From the NCBI GenBank assembly GCA_017608505.1, contig JAFCFT010000004.1, positions 1-61,958 on the forward strand: a DNA stretch of 61,958 bases. The letters run 5' to 3'. The notes below the pieces were generated by a model. It was not told the origin of the DNA and ran no database searches. It worked only from the letters and a program-made list of their open reading frames with translations. A program made the translations under genes and the position numbers. The stretch is from Candidatus Parvarchaeota archaeon (GTDB lineage Archaea > Nanobdellota > Nanobdellia > WJKC01). Of this stretch, positions 43,391 through 51,382 are shown piece after piece; within the stretch, counting starts at the first letter, position 1, and each line of letters opens with the position of its first letter.

Positions 43391-43957
43391 TTAAATTAAT
43401 TGTTTTTTAATATATATTACAAGCTGAATTATTGCAGTAGCAGAAAGAGCCACGTATGCTGTAAATAACATTGGAATTGCGCTAGGCAAAAAGGGAAGTA
43501 TTAACATCATAACTACAGTGTATATCAAGCGTTCTGCTCTGTCAAATATAGAGTGTTTTGCGCATGCTCCAAGGCACTCTGCTCTGTGCTTCACATAAGA
43601 AATCATAATAGAAAAGCCCACAGCAAATAATGCAATTGTCTGCATGCCAGAGCTTACAGCAATGAATGCTATAAACAAAGTTTCAACAATTTTGTCGCTT
43701 ACAGAATCTAAGAATGCGCCAAACTTAGATACTTTCTTAGTCTCGCGTGCAAGAGCTCCATCAAATAAATCAATAAGAAAAGACAAAGAGAACAAAGCAA
43801 CGCCAAGCCAGTAATTTATAAAAGATATAAAGAAGGCTACAAAACCTAAACACAAGCCAGCAATTGTCAAATGATTCGGATGAAGCCCTGCCTTTGCTAA
43901 AAGATCCACTAAAGGAGCCATAAAATTATTCACTTCTTTTTTCTTTTTTGCAAGCAT
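43391..43957 (-). CDS. CDP-alcohol phosphatidyltransferase family enzyme
   Basis: Integral membrane enzyme (188 residues, about six TM segments). The signature D-G-x2-A-R-x8-G-x3-D-x3-D reads DGALARETKKVSKFGAFLDS plus VSD (~70-92). It attaches an alcohol head group to CDP-archaeol. The ATG at 43957 overlaps the carS stop (TAATG), so the two successive lipid enzymes are coupled. The head group (inositol phosphate, glycerol phosphate or serine) cannot be told. Confidence 0.88.
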   Translation of the reverse strand: MLAKKKKEVNNFMAPLVDLLAKAGLHPNHLTIAGLCLGFVAFFISFINYWLGVALFSLSFLIDLFDGALARETKKVSKFGAFLDSVSDKIVETLFIAFIAVSSGMQTIALFAVGFSIMISYVKHRAECLGACAKHSIFDRAERLIYTVVMMLILPFLPSAIPMLFTAYVALSATAIIQLVIYIKKQLI

Positions 43958-44448
43958 TACCAAGGCACCTTCTTAAGACCAAGATAATATGCGATGATGT
44001 TCGAAGCCCTATGAATTAAAATTGTAGCACCAAACATCACAACAACAGATAAAAAATCCATTGAAATGTAAAATGACAAGTAAATATAAGACGCTATCAT
44101 AAAATCCAGTTGATCTGCCAAAAACCATCGCTCGCCCTGCTTTATGCCAAGCCTGCGTTTTATGAATGAGTGAATAACATCGCCAAGCAGTGCAAATAAA
44201 ATGGATGCGAGACTAATAGAAAGCATAAGACCTGGCCACAAATAAAAAATAATTGCAGAGGCGAGACTCCCAAGTGAAAAGCCTATAAGCAACCCTTCAA
44301 TAGTTTTTCCGTTTCCAAGCAACCTGTGTTTGCCAAGTTTTAATCCAAAGTCAAGAGGATGTCTTTTTTTAATTAATGCTGCAAGAGTGCATGAAGCATT
44401 AGCCACATAAAGAGGTATTGTATACATTATAAGTGGAAGAATATTCAT
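43957..44448 (-). CDS. carS: CDP-archaeol synthase
   Basis: Activates digeranylgeranylglyceryl phosphate with CTP. HPLDFGLKLGKHRLLGNGKT (~30-49), GDVIHSFIKRRLGIKQGE and FLADQLDF are family signatures of CarS (former DUF46). 163 residues and about five TM segments are typical. It is the first gene of a two-gene lipid operon with the CDP-alcohol transferase. Confidence 0.93.
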   Translation of the reverse strand: MNILPLIMYTIPLYVANASCTLAALIKKRHPLDFGLKLGKHRLLGNGKTIEGLLIGFSLGSLASAIIFYLWPGLMLSISLASILFALLGDVIHSFIKRRLGIKQGERWFLADQLDFMIASYIYLSFYISMDFLSVVVMFGATILIHRASNIIAYYLGLKKVPW

Positions 44449-44523
44449 GAAGGAAACTAACAGTTTCTCACTTAAAAGATTTTTTCAAAATAATTAAAAA
44501 AGATAAAAAGTTTAAAAGCAAAT

Positions 44524-44730
44524 ATGAAGAAGTCAAAAATTAAAACAAACTTGCTGACATTCTTGATAATATTTGCTGTTGCATTTGTGTCAAGCGTGCT
44601 TACGCAGGTTTTAATGAACGTGTGGATTGACTGGATAACTTCTGCAATCATTAGTCTGGGAATAACTGCTGCGTTAATCATTTTTGACGTACTAAATATT
44701 ACTAAAAAGTTTAAGAAAAAGAAAAAATAA
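44524..44730 (+). CDS. Small two-TM membrane protein
   Basis: 68 residues: a basic N-terminus (MKKSKIKTN), two hydrophobic segments (LLTFLIIFAVAFVSSVL; ITSAIISLGITAALIIF) and a Lys-rich end (KKFKKKKK). A TATA-like element lies ~27 nt before the ATG. The gene ends just before the RNase P RNA promoter. No family recognised; the reading frame seems real because of the membrane pattern. Confidence 0.5.
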   Translation: MKKSKIKTNLLTFLIIFAVAFVSSVLTQVLMNVWIDWITSAIISLGITAALIIFDVLNITKKFKKKKK

Positions 44731-44731
44731 G

Positions 44732-44739
44732 TTTATAAA
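44732..44739 (+). promoter_or_regulatory. TATA box of RNase P RNA
   Basis: TTTATAAA, 24-31 nt before the predicted RNA 5' end at 44763, the usual archaeal spacing. Confidence 0.6.
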
Positions 44740-44762
44740 TGCGTTTATTTATTATTCTTTTT

Positions 44763-45084
44763 AGTGATTGGGTGAGTGGTTTCACGCTTCGAAAAGCGAA
44801 GTGAGGAAGTCCGTTCACTGCTCATTAACGGTTCGACTCCGTTAACTTGCGACCCGCAAGGGTAATGCTTGGAAGGGCTTTGCAGCTTGAACAGCGACGA
44901 TGACCGCATCGAGACGCAAACCAATGATTAATGATGAGGGTTTCGGTGCGGTGTGAAACGGCTTGCTGCACGCAAGAGCAGTGCAAGTCAAAAGGACGCT
45001 TAGTAGAATAACCACAAAGCCTTCGATGAGGAAGCGCATCGCTTCTTTAGGGCTTAACAAAAAACGGGCTATCACCCAATCACT
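44763..45084 (+). ncRNA. rnpB: RNase P RNA (archaeal type)
   Basis: The ends AGTGATTGGGTGA (44763-44775) and TCACCCAATCACT (45072-45084) form the P1 stem of 13 bp. The core has GAGGAAGTCC (conserved region I, near 44802) and, toward the 3' end, GGACGCTTAGTAGAATAACC (region IV-like) and AGGGCTTA before the P1 strand. About 322 nt, a usual archaeal type A length. It matures tRNA 5' ends with several protein subunits. Confidence 0.9.
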
Positions 45085-45089
45085 GCCTT

Positions 45090-45260
45090 TTACTTTAAGA
45101 ATCCAATTCTTTCCATGGTGAACCAAAAGCTAAAACCAAGAATTATTAATCCAAAAGATACTGTTTCATTAATGCTTAATGGAAACACTGGACTTAACAT
45201 AATTCTAAATCCAATGAAAATGCCAAGAATGTCCCTTATTGCGCCTCTAAAACCCATCAT
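45090..45260 (-). CDS. Small two-TM membrane protein (56 aa)
   Basis: Reads MMGFRGAIRDILGIFIGFR, then LSPVFPLSINETVSFGLIIL and ends ERIGFLK. Two hydrophobic helices joined by a polar turn look like a genuine membrane protein. It is divergent from Sec61-beta, with a TATA-like TTTATAAATC between. The plus-strand ORF over the same bases is less protein-like. It ends 5 nt after the RNase P RNA. Confidence 0.5.
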   Translation of the reverse strand: MMGFRGAIRDILGIFIGFRIMLSPVFPLSINETVSFGLIILGFSFWFTMERIGFLK

Positions 45261-45296
45261 AAAGATTTATAAAAGCAAATTTAATAATCTTTTTCC

Positions 45297-45455
45297 ATGG
45301 CAAAAAAGATGACAATGCTTCCTCAAAGCACTGGAGGAATAATGCGCTACTTTAGCGACTACAAGAGCAAAATCCTAATTAAGCCAGGATATGTCATATT
45401 TGCTGCAATAATAACAATCATAGGGATTCTAATTCTTCACGCCACGCTTCCATAG
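45297..45455 (+). CDS. Preprotein translocase subunit Sec61-beta
   Basis: 52 residues: MAKKMTMLPQSTGGIMRYFS is the conserved cytosolic part of archaeal Sec61-beta. It is followed by KILIKPGYV and one TM helix (IFAAIITIIGILILHATLP) at the C-terminus. It binds SecY (2161-3546). The TATA-like TTTATAAA at ~45266-45274 gives a leaderless start. The last 19 bp overlap a convergent gene. Confidence 0.88.
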   Translation: MAKKMTMLPQSTGGIMRYFSDYKSKILIKPGYVIFAAIITIIGILILHATLP

Positions 45456-45754
45456 CGGCTTAGAAGCATGATTAAAAGTATTATCACAACTACTAGGCCT
45501 GCGCTGATAAAGATAAGATATGCCCAGTATTCTCTTACAAAATCCATTACACGGGTTTTAAAATTGTATTCTGGCACTTTTAGTTCTTGTTTTTGTGGCG
45601 CGCCTGCAAGCTCTTCTTTTGGAAGTGCTGTCATTAATTGCGCATAAAAGTCAGGATATTTTTCTTGATAAAGCTTCATTGTCTCAGCATATTTTGCAGG
45701 GTTTTTGCGTTTAAGCTCGAGCAACCGTGAAACATACTCTTGAATATCTGGCAT
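45437..45754 (-). CDS. Tail-anchored hypothetical protein
   Basis: 105 residues. A helical, charged N-terminal part (MPDIQEYVSRLLELKRKNPA) is followed by a single C-terminal TM helix (YLIFISAGLVVVIILLIML), so it is probably tail-anchored in the membrane. Its end overlaps convergent Sec61-beta by 19 bp. No family recognised. Confidence 0.55.
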   Translation of the reverse strand: MPDIQEYVSRLLELKRKNPAKYAETMKLYQEKYPDFYAQLMTALPKEELAGAPQKQELKVPEYNFKTRVMDFVREYWAYLIFISAGLVVVIILLIMLLSRYGSVA

Positions 45755-45792
45755 AAAATAATATAAGGTGCAAACATATTTAATAGTTTATT

Positions 45793-46518
45793 ATGCTTAA
45801 TAAAAGAGAATTAGAAAGATATAACAGCCAGATAATTTTTAAAAAGTTTGGAAAAGAAAGCCAAGAAAAATTAAAAAAAGCAAAAGCGCTTCTTGTTGGT
45901 GTTGGAGGCCTGGGGTCTGTAATATCAACACTTCTTGTGAGGGCAGGCATAGGAGAATTAAAAATTGTTGACAGGGATGTTGTTGAATTAAGCAATCTTC
46001 AAAGACAGATACTGTATGATGAAACAGACATTGGAAAATCAAAAGCAAAGCTTGCAAAAGAAAAATTAAGAAAAGTTAATAAAAATGTAAAAATAAAGGC
46101 TTTTAAAGATGAAATAACAAAAGACAATGTATTAAAATACGCGAGAAATGTTGACATAATTCTTGACGGCACAGACAATATGAAAGCGCGCTTTGCGCTG
46201 AATCATGCAAGCGTCAAATTAAAAATTCCGTTTGTGCACGCAGGATGCGAAGGATTTAGCGGGGTTTGCGCTGTGTTTGTTCCAAAAAAAGCTTGTTTTG
46301 CCTGCCTTTACAAAGAATGTGAAGTAAAAAAGCCGATAAGTGTTCTTGGGCCAACGCCTGTGCTAGCAGGCAGCATGTCTTCTGGCTACGCGATTCAGAT
46401 GCTGTCCAGCACAATGAAATTAAAGACTTCATTCATGACTGTGTTTTCGCTTATTGACAATGAATTTGACACATACATTATTAAAAAAGATACAAAATGC
46501 GCTGAGTGTGGAAAATGA
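45793..46518 (+). CDS. E1-like ThiF/MoeB/HesA-family adenylyltransferase
   Basis: Activates the C-terminal glycine of a ubiquitin-like protein with ATP. ALLVGVGGLGSVISTLLVRA (~33-52) binds nucleotide. The acidic IVDRDVVELSNLQRQ, DIILDGTDN, and two zinc Cys pairs (CFACLYKEC, CAECGK) follow. 241 residues, MoeB-like without a rhodanese domain. Its stop overlaps the next gene (ATGA), which encodes a GG-ending ubiquitin-like protein, very probably its substrate. Confidence 0.9.
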   Translation: MLNKRELERYNSQIIFKKFGKESQEKLKKAKALLVGVGGLGSVISTLLVRAGIGELKIVDRDVVELSNLQRQILYDETDIGKSKAKLAKEKLRKVNKNVKIKAFKDEITKDNVLKYARNVDIILDGTDNMKARFALNHASVKLKIPFVHAGCEGFSGVCAVFVPKKACFACLYKECEVKKPISVLGPTPVLAGSMSSGYAIQMLSSTMKLKTSFMTVFSLIDNEFDTYIIKKDTKCAECGK

Positions 46519-46730
46519 AAGTAATATTAAAAACATACGTGCCAAAAGAAAAAGAAATTGAAATTAAAGTAAAAGCAAATGCAAAATTAAAAGACGTTAT
46601 TAAAAACGTAAAAATGAAATCGCCTGACGACTATATTATTCTAGTTAATAGCATAAGTGTGAAAAATCTAGAGAAAAGACTAAAAGAAAATTCAAAAATA
46701 GTGATACTTCCAAGGTTGCTGGGTGGGTAA
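46515..46730 (+). CDS. MoaD/SAMP-like ubiquitin-fold protein ending in Gly-Gly
   Basis: 71 residues: MKVILKTYVPKEKEIEIKVK, a helix, then VILPRLLGG at the very C-terminus. The beta-grasp pattern and terminal GG are the marks of sulfur carriers and archaeal small modifiers. The ATG at 46515 overlaps the E1 stop by 4 nt, so the pair is translationally coupled. It could serve molybdopterin or thiolation chemistry or protein tagging; no MoaE is in the window. Confidence 0.8.
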   Translation: MKVILKTYVPKEKEIEIKVKANAKLKDVIKNVKMKSPDDYIILVNSISVKNLEKRLKENSKIVILPRLLGG

Positions 46731-46731
46731 T

Positions 46732-48045
46732 GTGCTAAAAATCTTATCGCCTCAAAGCATTGCAGTAATAGGTGCTTCAAGAAATCCAAAAAAGGTTGGG
46801 CACGTAGTATTTAAGAATCTAAAAGAGTCAAAAATAAAGACATATCCAGTAAATCCAAACGCAAAAAGGCTGCTTGGTGTTAAATGCTATCAAAGCATAA
46901 CAGAATTAAAAGACAAAGTTCAAGTTGCAATTATTGCAATACCTGCAAAATTTGTTCCTAAAGTTATTGAAGAATGCGGTGCTTGCGGAGTAAAAGAAGT
47001 CATAATAATAAGTGCTGGATTTAAAGAAGCAGGCAATGAAAAACTTGAGCAAGAACTAAAAAACAAGGCTAAAAAGTTTGGCATTAAAATGCTTGGGCCA
47101 AATGTCTTAGGAGTAATTAAGCCAGGAGAATTTAACGCATCTTTTTTTAAAGAAAAATTGATAAAAGGAGGCATTAGTTTCATAAGCCAGTCAGGAGCGC
47201 TTGGCGTCGCAGTCCTTGACTGGGCTACTAGCAAAAACATAGGTTTCAGATACTTTATAAGCGTAGGAAATATGGCAGATATTAATTTTAGCGAATTAAT
47301 AGAAGAGCTAAGCAATGATCCTGAAACAAAAGTTATAGCATTGTATGTTGAGTCTCTAAATGATGGCAAAGCATTTATGGAAGCTGTTAAAAATGCAGGC
47401 AAGCCAGTCTTGGTATTAAAAGCTGGCAAAAGCGAAGAAGGAGGAAGAGCTGCAAGCAGCCATACAGGCTCATTAGCAGGAGGCTATAAGATCTACGAGG
47501 CTGCATTTAAGCAATGCGGTGCTATTAGCGTCTCATCCTTTAATGAGTTAATAAAGACTGCTGAACTAATTAATAGATTTGGAAAAATTAAGAAAAAAGT
47601 CTTAATAATAAGCAATGCTGGAGGGCCTGGCATCTTAATAACTGATGCGTGCGTTAAGAACGAACTAAAAATCCCGAGACTTCCTTTGCGCGTAAAGAAA
47701 AAACTTGACAAAGAGCTTCCAAAAGCATGGAGCCGTAACAATCCAATAGATGTGTTAGGCGATGCATTGGCTGAAAGATACAAGAAAGTCTTTAATGTCA
47801 TTGAAAAAGATGACTTTTATGACTGCGTGATTGTACTTTTAACACCGCAAGCAATGACTGAAGTTAAAAAGACAGCCAAAGCAGTGATTGAATTCTCAAG
47901 ACGCACTAAGAAGCCTGTAATCCCTTGCTTTTTAGGAGGTAAAAAAGTAAAAGAAGCATTTGAATTGTTCAAGAAAGCAGGTATTTTTGCTTTTGACGAA
48001 ATCGATGAAGTTGCTGAAGCTCTTGGCAAAGCAGTCAAAGCCTAA
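46732..48045 (+). CDS. Acetate/acyl-CoA ligase (ADP-forming), alpha subunit
   Basis: Converts acyl-CoA, ADP and Pi to the acid, CoA and ATP. PQSIAVIGASRNPKKVGHVV (CoA-binding domain, ~8-27), the succinyl-CoA ligase-like FISQSGALGVAVLDWA and the phosphohistidine-containing SSHTGSLAGG (~246-255) are present. 437 residues. The start is GTG at 46732, 1 nt after the modifier gene stop, with GGGTGGG as Shine-Dalgarno. The beta subunit lies next door on the opposite strand. Confidence 0.9.
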   Translation: MLKILSPQSIAVIGASRNPKKVGHVVFKNLKESKIKTYPVNPNAKRLLGVKCYQSITELKDKVQVAIIAIPAKFVPKVIEECGACGVKEVIIISAGFKEAGNEKLEQELKNKAKKFGIKMLGPNVLGVIKPGEFNASFFKEKLIKGGISFISQSGALGVAVLDWATSKNIGFRYFISVGNMADINFSELIEELSNDPETKVIALYVESLNDGKAFMEAVKNAGKPVLVLKAGKSEEGGRAASSHTGSLAGGYKIYEAAFKQCGAISVSSFNELIKTAELINRFGKIKKKVLIISNAGGPGILITDACVKNELKIPRLPLRVKKKLDKELPKAWSRNNPIDVLGDALAERYKKVFNVIEKDDFYDCVIVLLTPQAMTEVKKTAKAVIEFSRRTKKPVIPCFLGGKKVKEAFELFKKAGIFAFDEIDEVAEALGKAVKA

Positions 48046-48664
48046 CTCGCGCATCAATCACTAAAGCTTTGTTGCCTTTCATAGTTAGCGGGTTAATATC
48101 CATTTCTTTTATGTCTTTTTGCACAGCAATTTTTGAAATTTTGCTGATAAGTTCAGAAAGCTTATCAATATTAACGCCCTTAACGCCCCTGTAACCTTGC
48201 AACAGCTTGCCGGCTTTAAGTTCGCAAATCATAGACTTTGCTTCTTTTTTATTGACTGGACAGACGCGAAATGAAACGTCTCGAAGAAGTTCTACAAAGA
48301 TGCCTCCAATGCCGAACATTAAGACCTGACTAAATACTGGGTCTTTTTTAATGCCTATTATTAATTCAATGCCTGAAAATTGCTCCTGAATTAAAATGCC
48401 TTTTAAAGGCAATTTTAGATGCTGAGCAGAAAGCAGGAGTTCATCATACGCTCGTCTAGCTCTTATTTCATCATAAATTCCTGTAACTACTCCGCCCACA
48501 TCAGTTTTGTGAATTGCTTTAGAGCTAACTAACTTCATAACTACAGGGTACCCAATTGTTTTGGAAGCAAAAACAGCTTCGTGCCTGCTGGTAGCAAGAT
48601 AGGACTTTGCAACTGGCAAGCCTTGTTTTTTTAAAAACTTAAGACTCTCAAATACGTCAAGCAT
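48035..48664 (-). CDS. Acetate/acyl-CoA ligase (ADP-forming), beta subunit (ATP-grasp)
   Basis: 209-residue ATP-grasp subunit. SKTIGYPVVMKLVSSKAIHK and TDVGGVV near the N-terminus, then GILIQEQFSGIELIIGIKKD, LMFGIGGIFVELLRDVSFRV and KEMDINPL are the usual motifs. It is convergent with the alpha subunit (11-bp overlap), whereas the two are often co-directional or fused. Together they form an ATP-yielding enzyme for fermentation end steps. Confidence 0.88.
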   Translation of the reverse strand: MLDVFESLKFLKKQGLPVAKSYLATSRHEAVFASKTIGYPVVMKLVSSKAIHKTDVGGVVTGIYDEIRARRAYDELLLSAQHLKLPLKGILIQEQFSGIELIIGIKKDPVFSQVLMFGIGGIFVELLRDVSFRVCPVNKKEAKSMICELKAGKLLQGYRGVKGVNIDKLSELISKISKIAVQKDIKEMDINPLTMKGNKALVIDARVRL

Positions 48665-48721
48665 TGTTTAAATAATAAAAACTTGGTTTTTAATTAATTA
48701 TCGAAAAAAGTTCTTTTGTTA

Positions 48722-49486
48722 TTAAACTGACTCGCTTTTTTCAAAGAAATATGCTCCAAGGAATACCATGATGCTAGAAAAGCCAACTAGTATTGCGAAA
48801 TTTAAAAGAACCGGAAACGAGGATACGCCAATCAACACGCCTCTCAAACCATCTACACCATATGTTAATGGGTCGAGATACGAAATGTATCGTATCCAGA
48901 CAGGCAAGTTCTCTAATGGATATAAAGCGCCAGATAAGAAAAAAAGAGGGAATATTACAAAATTAGTTATCATACCAAAACCTTGAATATCCTTCATTTT
49001 TGAGGCAAATATTAGACCTAAACCAATAAAGGTAGACGATATAAGCAACATAAAAACAATAGATGAAAAGAATGCAGGTATGCTAACTATCTTAAAACCC
49101 ATTAAAATAGAAATGCCTAATATTAAAATGCCTTGAAATATTGAAGTCGTTGCTCCTCCAATTATTCTTCCAATTACTATTGAAACCCTGTTGACAGGCG
49201 CAACCATAATTTCTTTTAAAAATCCAAACTCCTTATCCCATAAAACAGACATTCCTGCAAACATCGAAGTAAAAAGCATAGTCATGCCAACAATACCTGG
49301 AACTAAAAAATGAATATATTCTACATCTTTTGCCATACTTGGTATATTTATATTGCCTAAACCCATGCCTAAAAAGGCTAAGAAAAAAATTGGCATTGCC
49401 AGAGTCCCAATAACTCTAGATTTTGCTCTTACGAATCTCTTCATTTCTCTAAGCCATAAAACATATATTGCAATAGCATTAATCAT
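48722..49486 (-). CDS. ABC-2 type transporter permease
   Basis: 254 residues with six TM segments. FLVPGIVGMTMLFTSMFAGM and the later FPLFFLSGALYPLENLPVWI with YLDPLTYGVDGLRG are typical of ABC-2 exporters (drug, lipid or polysaccharide export). The start overlaps the ATPase gene stop by 4 nt. With the ATPase and the PadR regulator it forms one operon. Confidence 0.9.
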   Translation of the reverse strand: MINAIAIYVLWLREMKRFVRAKSRVIGTLAMPIFFLAFLGMGLGNINIPSMAKDVEYIHFLVPGIVGMTMLFTSMFAGMSVLWDKEFGFLKEIMVAPVNRVSIVIGRIIGGATTSIFQGILILGISILMGFKIVSIPAFFSSIVFMLLISSTFIGLGLIFASKMKDIQGFGMITNFVIFPLFFLSGALYPLENLPVWIRYISYLDPLTYGVDGLRGVLIGVSSFPVLLNFAILVGFSSIMVFLGAYFFEKSESV

Positions 49487-50475
49487 CTTCTAAACCTCCT
49501 TTTTGCAAACTCCATAAATTTTTCTTTCTGGCTGGCTTCCTTTTCCCTGATGGTTTTTCCAGTAAAATGTAAAAATACATTTTCTAAACTTGGTTTATGC
49601 AGAGTCGCAGATATGATGCCAACACCTTTTTTCTGGGCAATACTAATTATTTCTGGCAGTCTTTTTTCGCCTTTTTTTACCATTAATGTTAACTTACTGT
49701 CGTGCTTTTTAAAAGAGTTCACAAATTTTAGTTTGTTAATTGCATTCATGAATTTATCGGCATTTCCCTCCAGTTCGAGGATTATAATATCCCCTCCAAG
49801 CTTATCTTTTAATCTATTTGGAGTGTCCATTGCAATAATCTTGCCATGATCAATTATACCTATCCTATCACAAAGATAATCAGCTTCTTCCATATAATGA
49901 GTAGTTAAAATAATTGTAATCTTGTTTTCTTTGTTTAGTTTTCTAATATAGTCCCAAATATGCCTTCTTGTTTGGGCATCCAAACCAAGAGTAGGCTCAT
50001 CCAAAAATAAAACTTTTGGTCTATGAATGAAGCCTCTGGCAATTTCTAATCTTCTTTTCATGCCACCAGAATAATTTCCTACCAATACATTTGCTTTATC
50101 GCTCAATCCAACAAGTTCTAAAACCTCTTTTATCCTTCTATTTCTTTCTTTTTTATTCATTCCATACAACATCGCATGGAATTCTAGATTTTCCTTTCCA
50201 GTTAATCTATTGTCCAAAGCAGGCTCTTGGAAAACTATCCCAATGCTTCTTCTTACTTTTTCTCTTTCTTTTATTATATCATAACCAGACACCTTCGCAT
50301 GGCCAGAAGAAGGATTAAGCAGTGTAGAAAGCATATTTATTGTCGTGGTTTTGCCAGCGCCATTCGGCCCTAATAAGCCAAAAAGTTCTCCTTTTTTTAC
50401 CTTAAAACTTATATTGTCTACTGCTGTAAAACCATTAAACATTTTTGTTAAATTTTTGACTTCTATTGCTACCAC
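49483..50475 (-). CDS. ABC transporter ATP-binding protein (DrrA-like)
   Basis: Walker A GPNGAGKTTT (~38-47), Q-loop FQEPAL, signature YSGGMKRRLE (~139-148), Walker B VLFLDEPTLGLD (~160-171) and H-loop TTHYMEE are all intact. 330 residues with a C-terminal extension, as in DrrA-type exporters. The preceding PadR gene ends 1 nt before it. Likely exports a hydrophobic compound; substrate unknown. Confidence 0.93.
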   Translation of the reverse strand: MVAIEVKNLTKMFNGFTAVDNISFKVKKGELFGLLGPNGAGKTTTINMLSTLLNPSSGHAKVSGYDIIKEREKVRRSIGIVFQEPALDNRLTGKENLEFHAMLYGMNKKERNRRIKEVLELVGLSDKANVLVGNYSGGMKRRLEIARGFIHRPKVLFLDEPTLGLDAQTRRHIWDYIRKLNKENKITIILTTHYMEEADYLCDRIGIIDHGKIIAMDTPNRLKDKLGGDIIILELEGNADKFMNAINKLKFVNSFKKHDSKLTLMVKKGEKRLPEIISIAQKKGVGIISATLHKPSLENVFLHFTGKTIREKEASQKEKFMEFAKRRFRR

Positions 50476-50476
50476 G

Positions 50477-50959
50477 TTAATCAGCCTCGTTTAGTTCAGA
50501 AAGACATTTTTCAAGTATCTTTTTAATTTTTTCTTTATTTTTATTAGATTTTTTATAAACAACATCTCTTATTTCAAAAAGAACTTTTTCAATTTCTGAT
50601 TTATCTTTACCCAAAATATCTATGAATAAACCTTTAAATAATAGAAATTTTTTCCTGGAATCTTCCTTAAATTTTTGTATCTGTTTTAACGTGTTAATGC
50701 CATTATTTGTAAGTTCAAATATGTGTTTTGAACGTTTATCAACCTTGCTTATTTTTATTAGTCCCTCTTGTTCAAGTTGCTTTAAAAGAGGGTATAAGGT
50801 TCCTTTGCTAGGCACCCATTTCCCACAGGTTTTCTCTTCAATTTCTTTTAATAATTCATAGCCAGATTTTGGTTTACTATTTAAAGAGTGTAAAATATAG
50901 AGCACAAGAATACCTCTTTCTTTTCCATCATTACAGTGAAATTTCCATAGGCCCATCAT
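50477..50959 (-). CDS. PadR-family transcriptional regulator
   Basis: 160 residues. The winged helix ILVLYILHSLNSKPKSGYEL, WVPSKGTLYPLLKQLEQEGL and KHIFELTNNG is of PadR type, followed by a C-terminal dimerisation coiled coil. A TATA-like ATATTTAAATAAC (~50979-50991) gives a leaderless ATG at 50959. Just upstream of it AAACCG-TTCG-AAACCG contains a palindromic TTCGAA, a possible operator. It heads the exporter operon and probably represses it until an inducer binds. Confidence 0.85.
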   Translation of the reverse strand: MMGLWKFHCNDGKERGILVLYILHSLNSKPKSGYELLKEIEEKTCGKWVPSKGTLYPLLKQLEQEGLIKISKVDKRSKHIFELTNNGINTLKQIQKFKEDSRKKFLLFKGLFIDILGKDKSEIEKVLFEIRDVVYKKSNKNKEKIKKILEKCLSELNEAD

Positions 50960-51141
50960 TAAATGGAGCAATAAGAATAGGTTATTTAAATATATTTCGG
51001 TTTCGAACGGTTTGGATTCGTAATATAATAAAATTCTCTTTAAGTCAACACAAAACTTCGTAACCCTTATAAACTCATTTTTTTATTTATAAATTTAAAG
51101 GCGGACCCGTAGCCTAGCCAGGATAGGGCGACAGCCTCCTA

Positions 51142-51211
51142 ATAGCGATGATGATTGACGACGAATCTCCAAAAAAAATGGAGTGACTGACCTACTCTGA
51201 GCATAGGGGAG
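51142..51211 (+). other. Anticodon-loop intron of tRNA-Arg, with box C/D-like elements
   Basis: It contains ATGATGA (51148-51154, box C consensus) and CTGA at 51187-51190 and 51197-51200 (box D/D'-like). TAGC and GCATA on the flanks could close a k-turn. Between them CTCC-A8-TGGAG forms a hairpin, which is not usual for a guide. Some archaeal tRNA introns carry box C/D guides (tRNA-Trp), so this is a candidate only. Confidence 0.4.
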
Positions 51212-51233
51212 AGCTGTAGATCGGGGGTTCAAA

Positions 51234-51325
51234 ACCTAGGCGAAGGGGGACTTTCCCTCCCCCTTCTCCTAAGGCTCACCAACTTCCCCCTCCCTCGAAG
51301 AGGGGGCAGAGCTTAAGGTTGGAAA
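51234..51325 (+). other. T-loop intron of tRNA-Arg (CCT)
   Basis: The borders are ambiguous by 2-3 nt because of A runs. The insert is C/G-rich with strong internal pairing (GGGGGA...TCCCCC; CTTCCCCC...GAGGGGG). AACCT near the 5' end pairs with AGGTT near the 3' end. It shares CTTCCCCCTCCCT with the insert beside tRNA-Ala (~37382). Confidence 0.65.
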
Positions 51326-51382
51326 TCCCTCCGGGTCCGCTACTCCGCTTTCTTTATTAATAACAAAGTAGTAAAATTATGT

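Larger units (their letters stand above)
51103..51339 (+). tRNA. tRNA-Arg (CCT) with two introns
   Basis: Acceptor GGACCCG (51103-51109) pairs with CGGGTCC (51332-51338); discriminator G. The anticodon stem ACAGC/GCTGT encloses CTCCTAA, anticodon CCT. About 70 nt are inserted after position 37 (51142-51211), the canonical site. A second insert of ~92 nt (51234-51325) splits the T-loop (GGGGG-TTCAAAT-CCCTC once joined). With both removed, a normal 75-nt tRNA results. Confidence 0.88.

Noticed and set aside
45115..45312. Plus-strand 65-aa ORF between RNase P RNA and Sec61-beta
   Set aside because: It would overlap the Sec61-beta start, and the opposite strand has a better membrane-protein frame.
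50995..51015. AAACCG-TTCG-AAACCG as a PadR operator
   Set aside because: Its position upstream of the TATA is suitable but it lacks the usual PadR ATGT/ACAT form; noted only in the gene entry.
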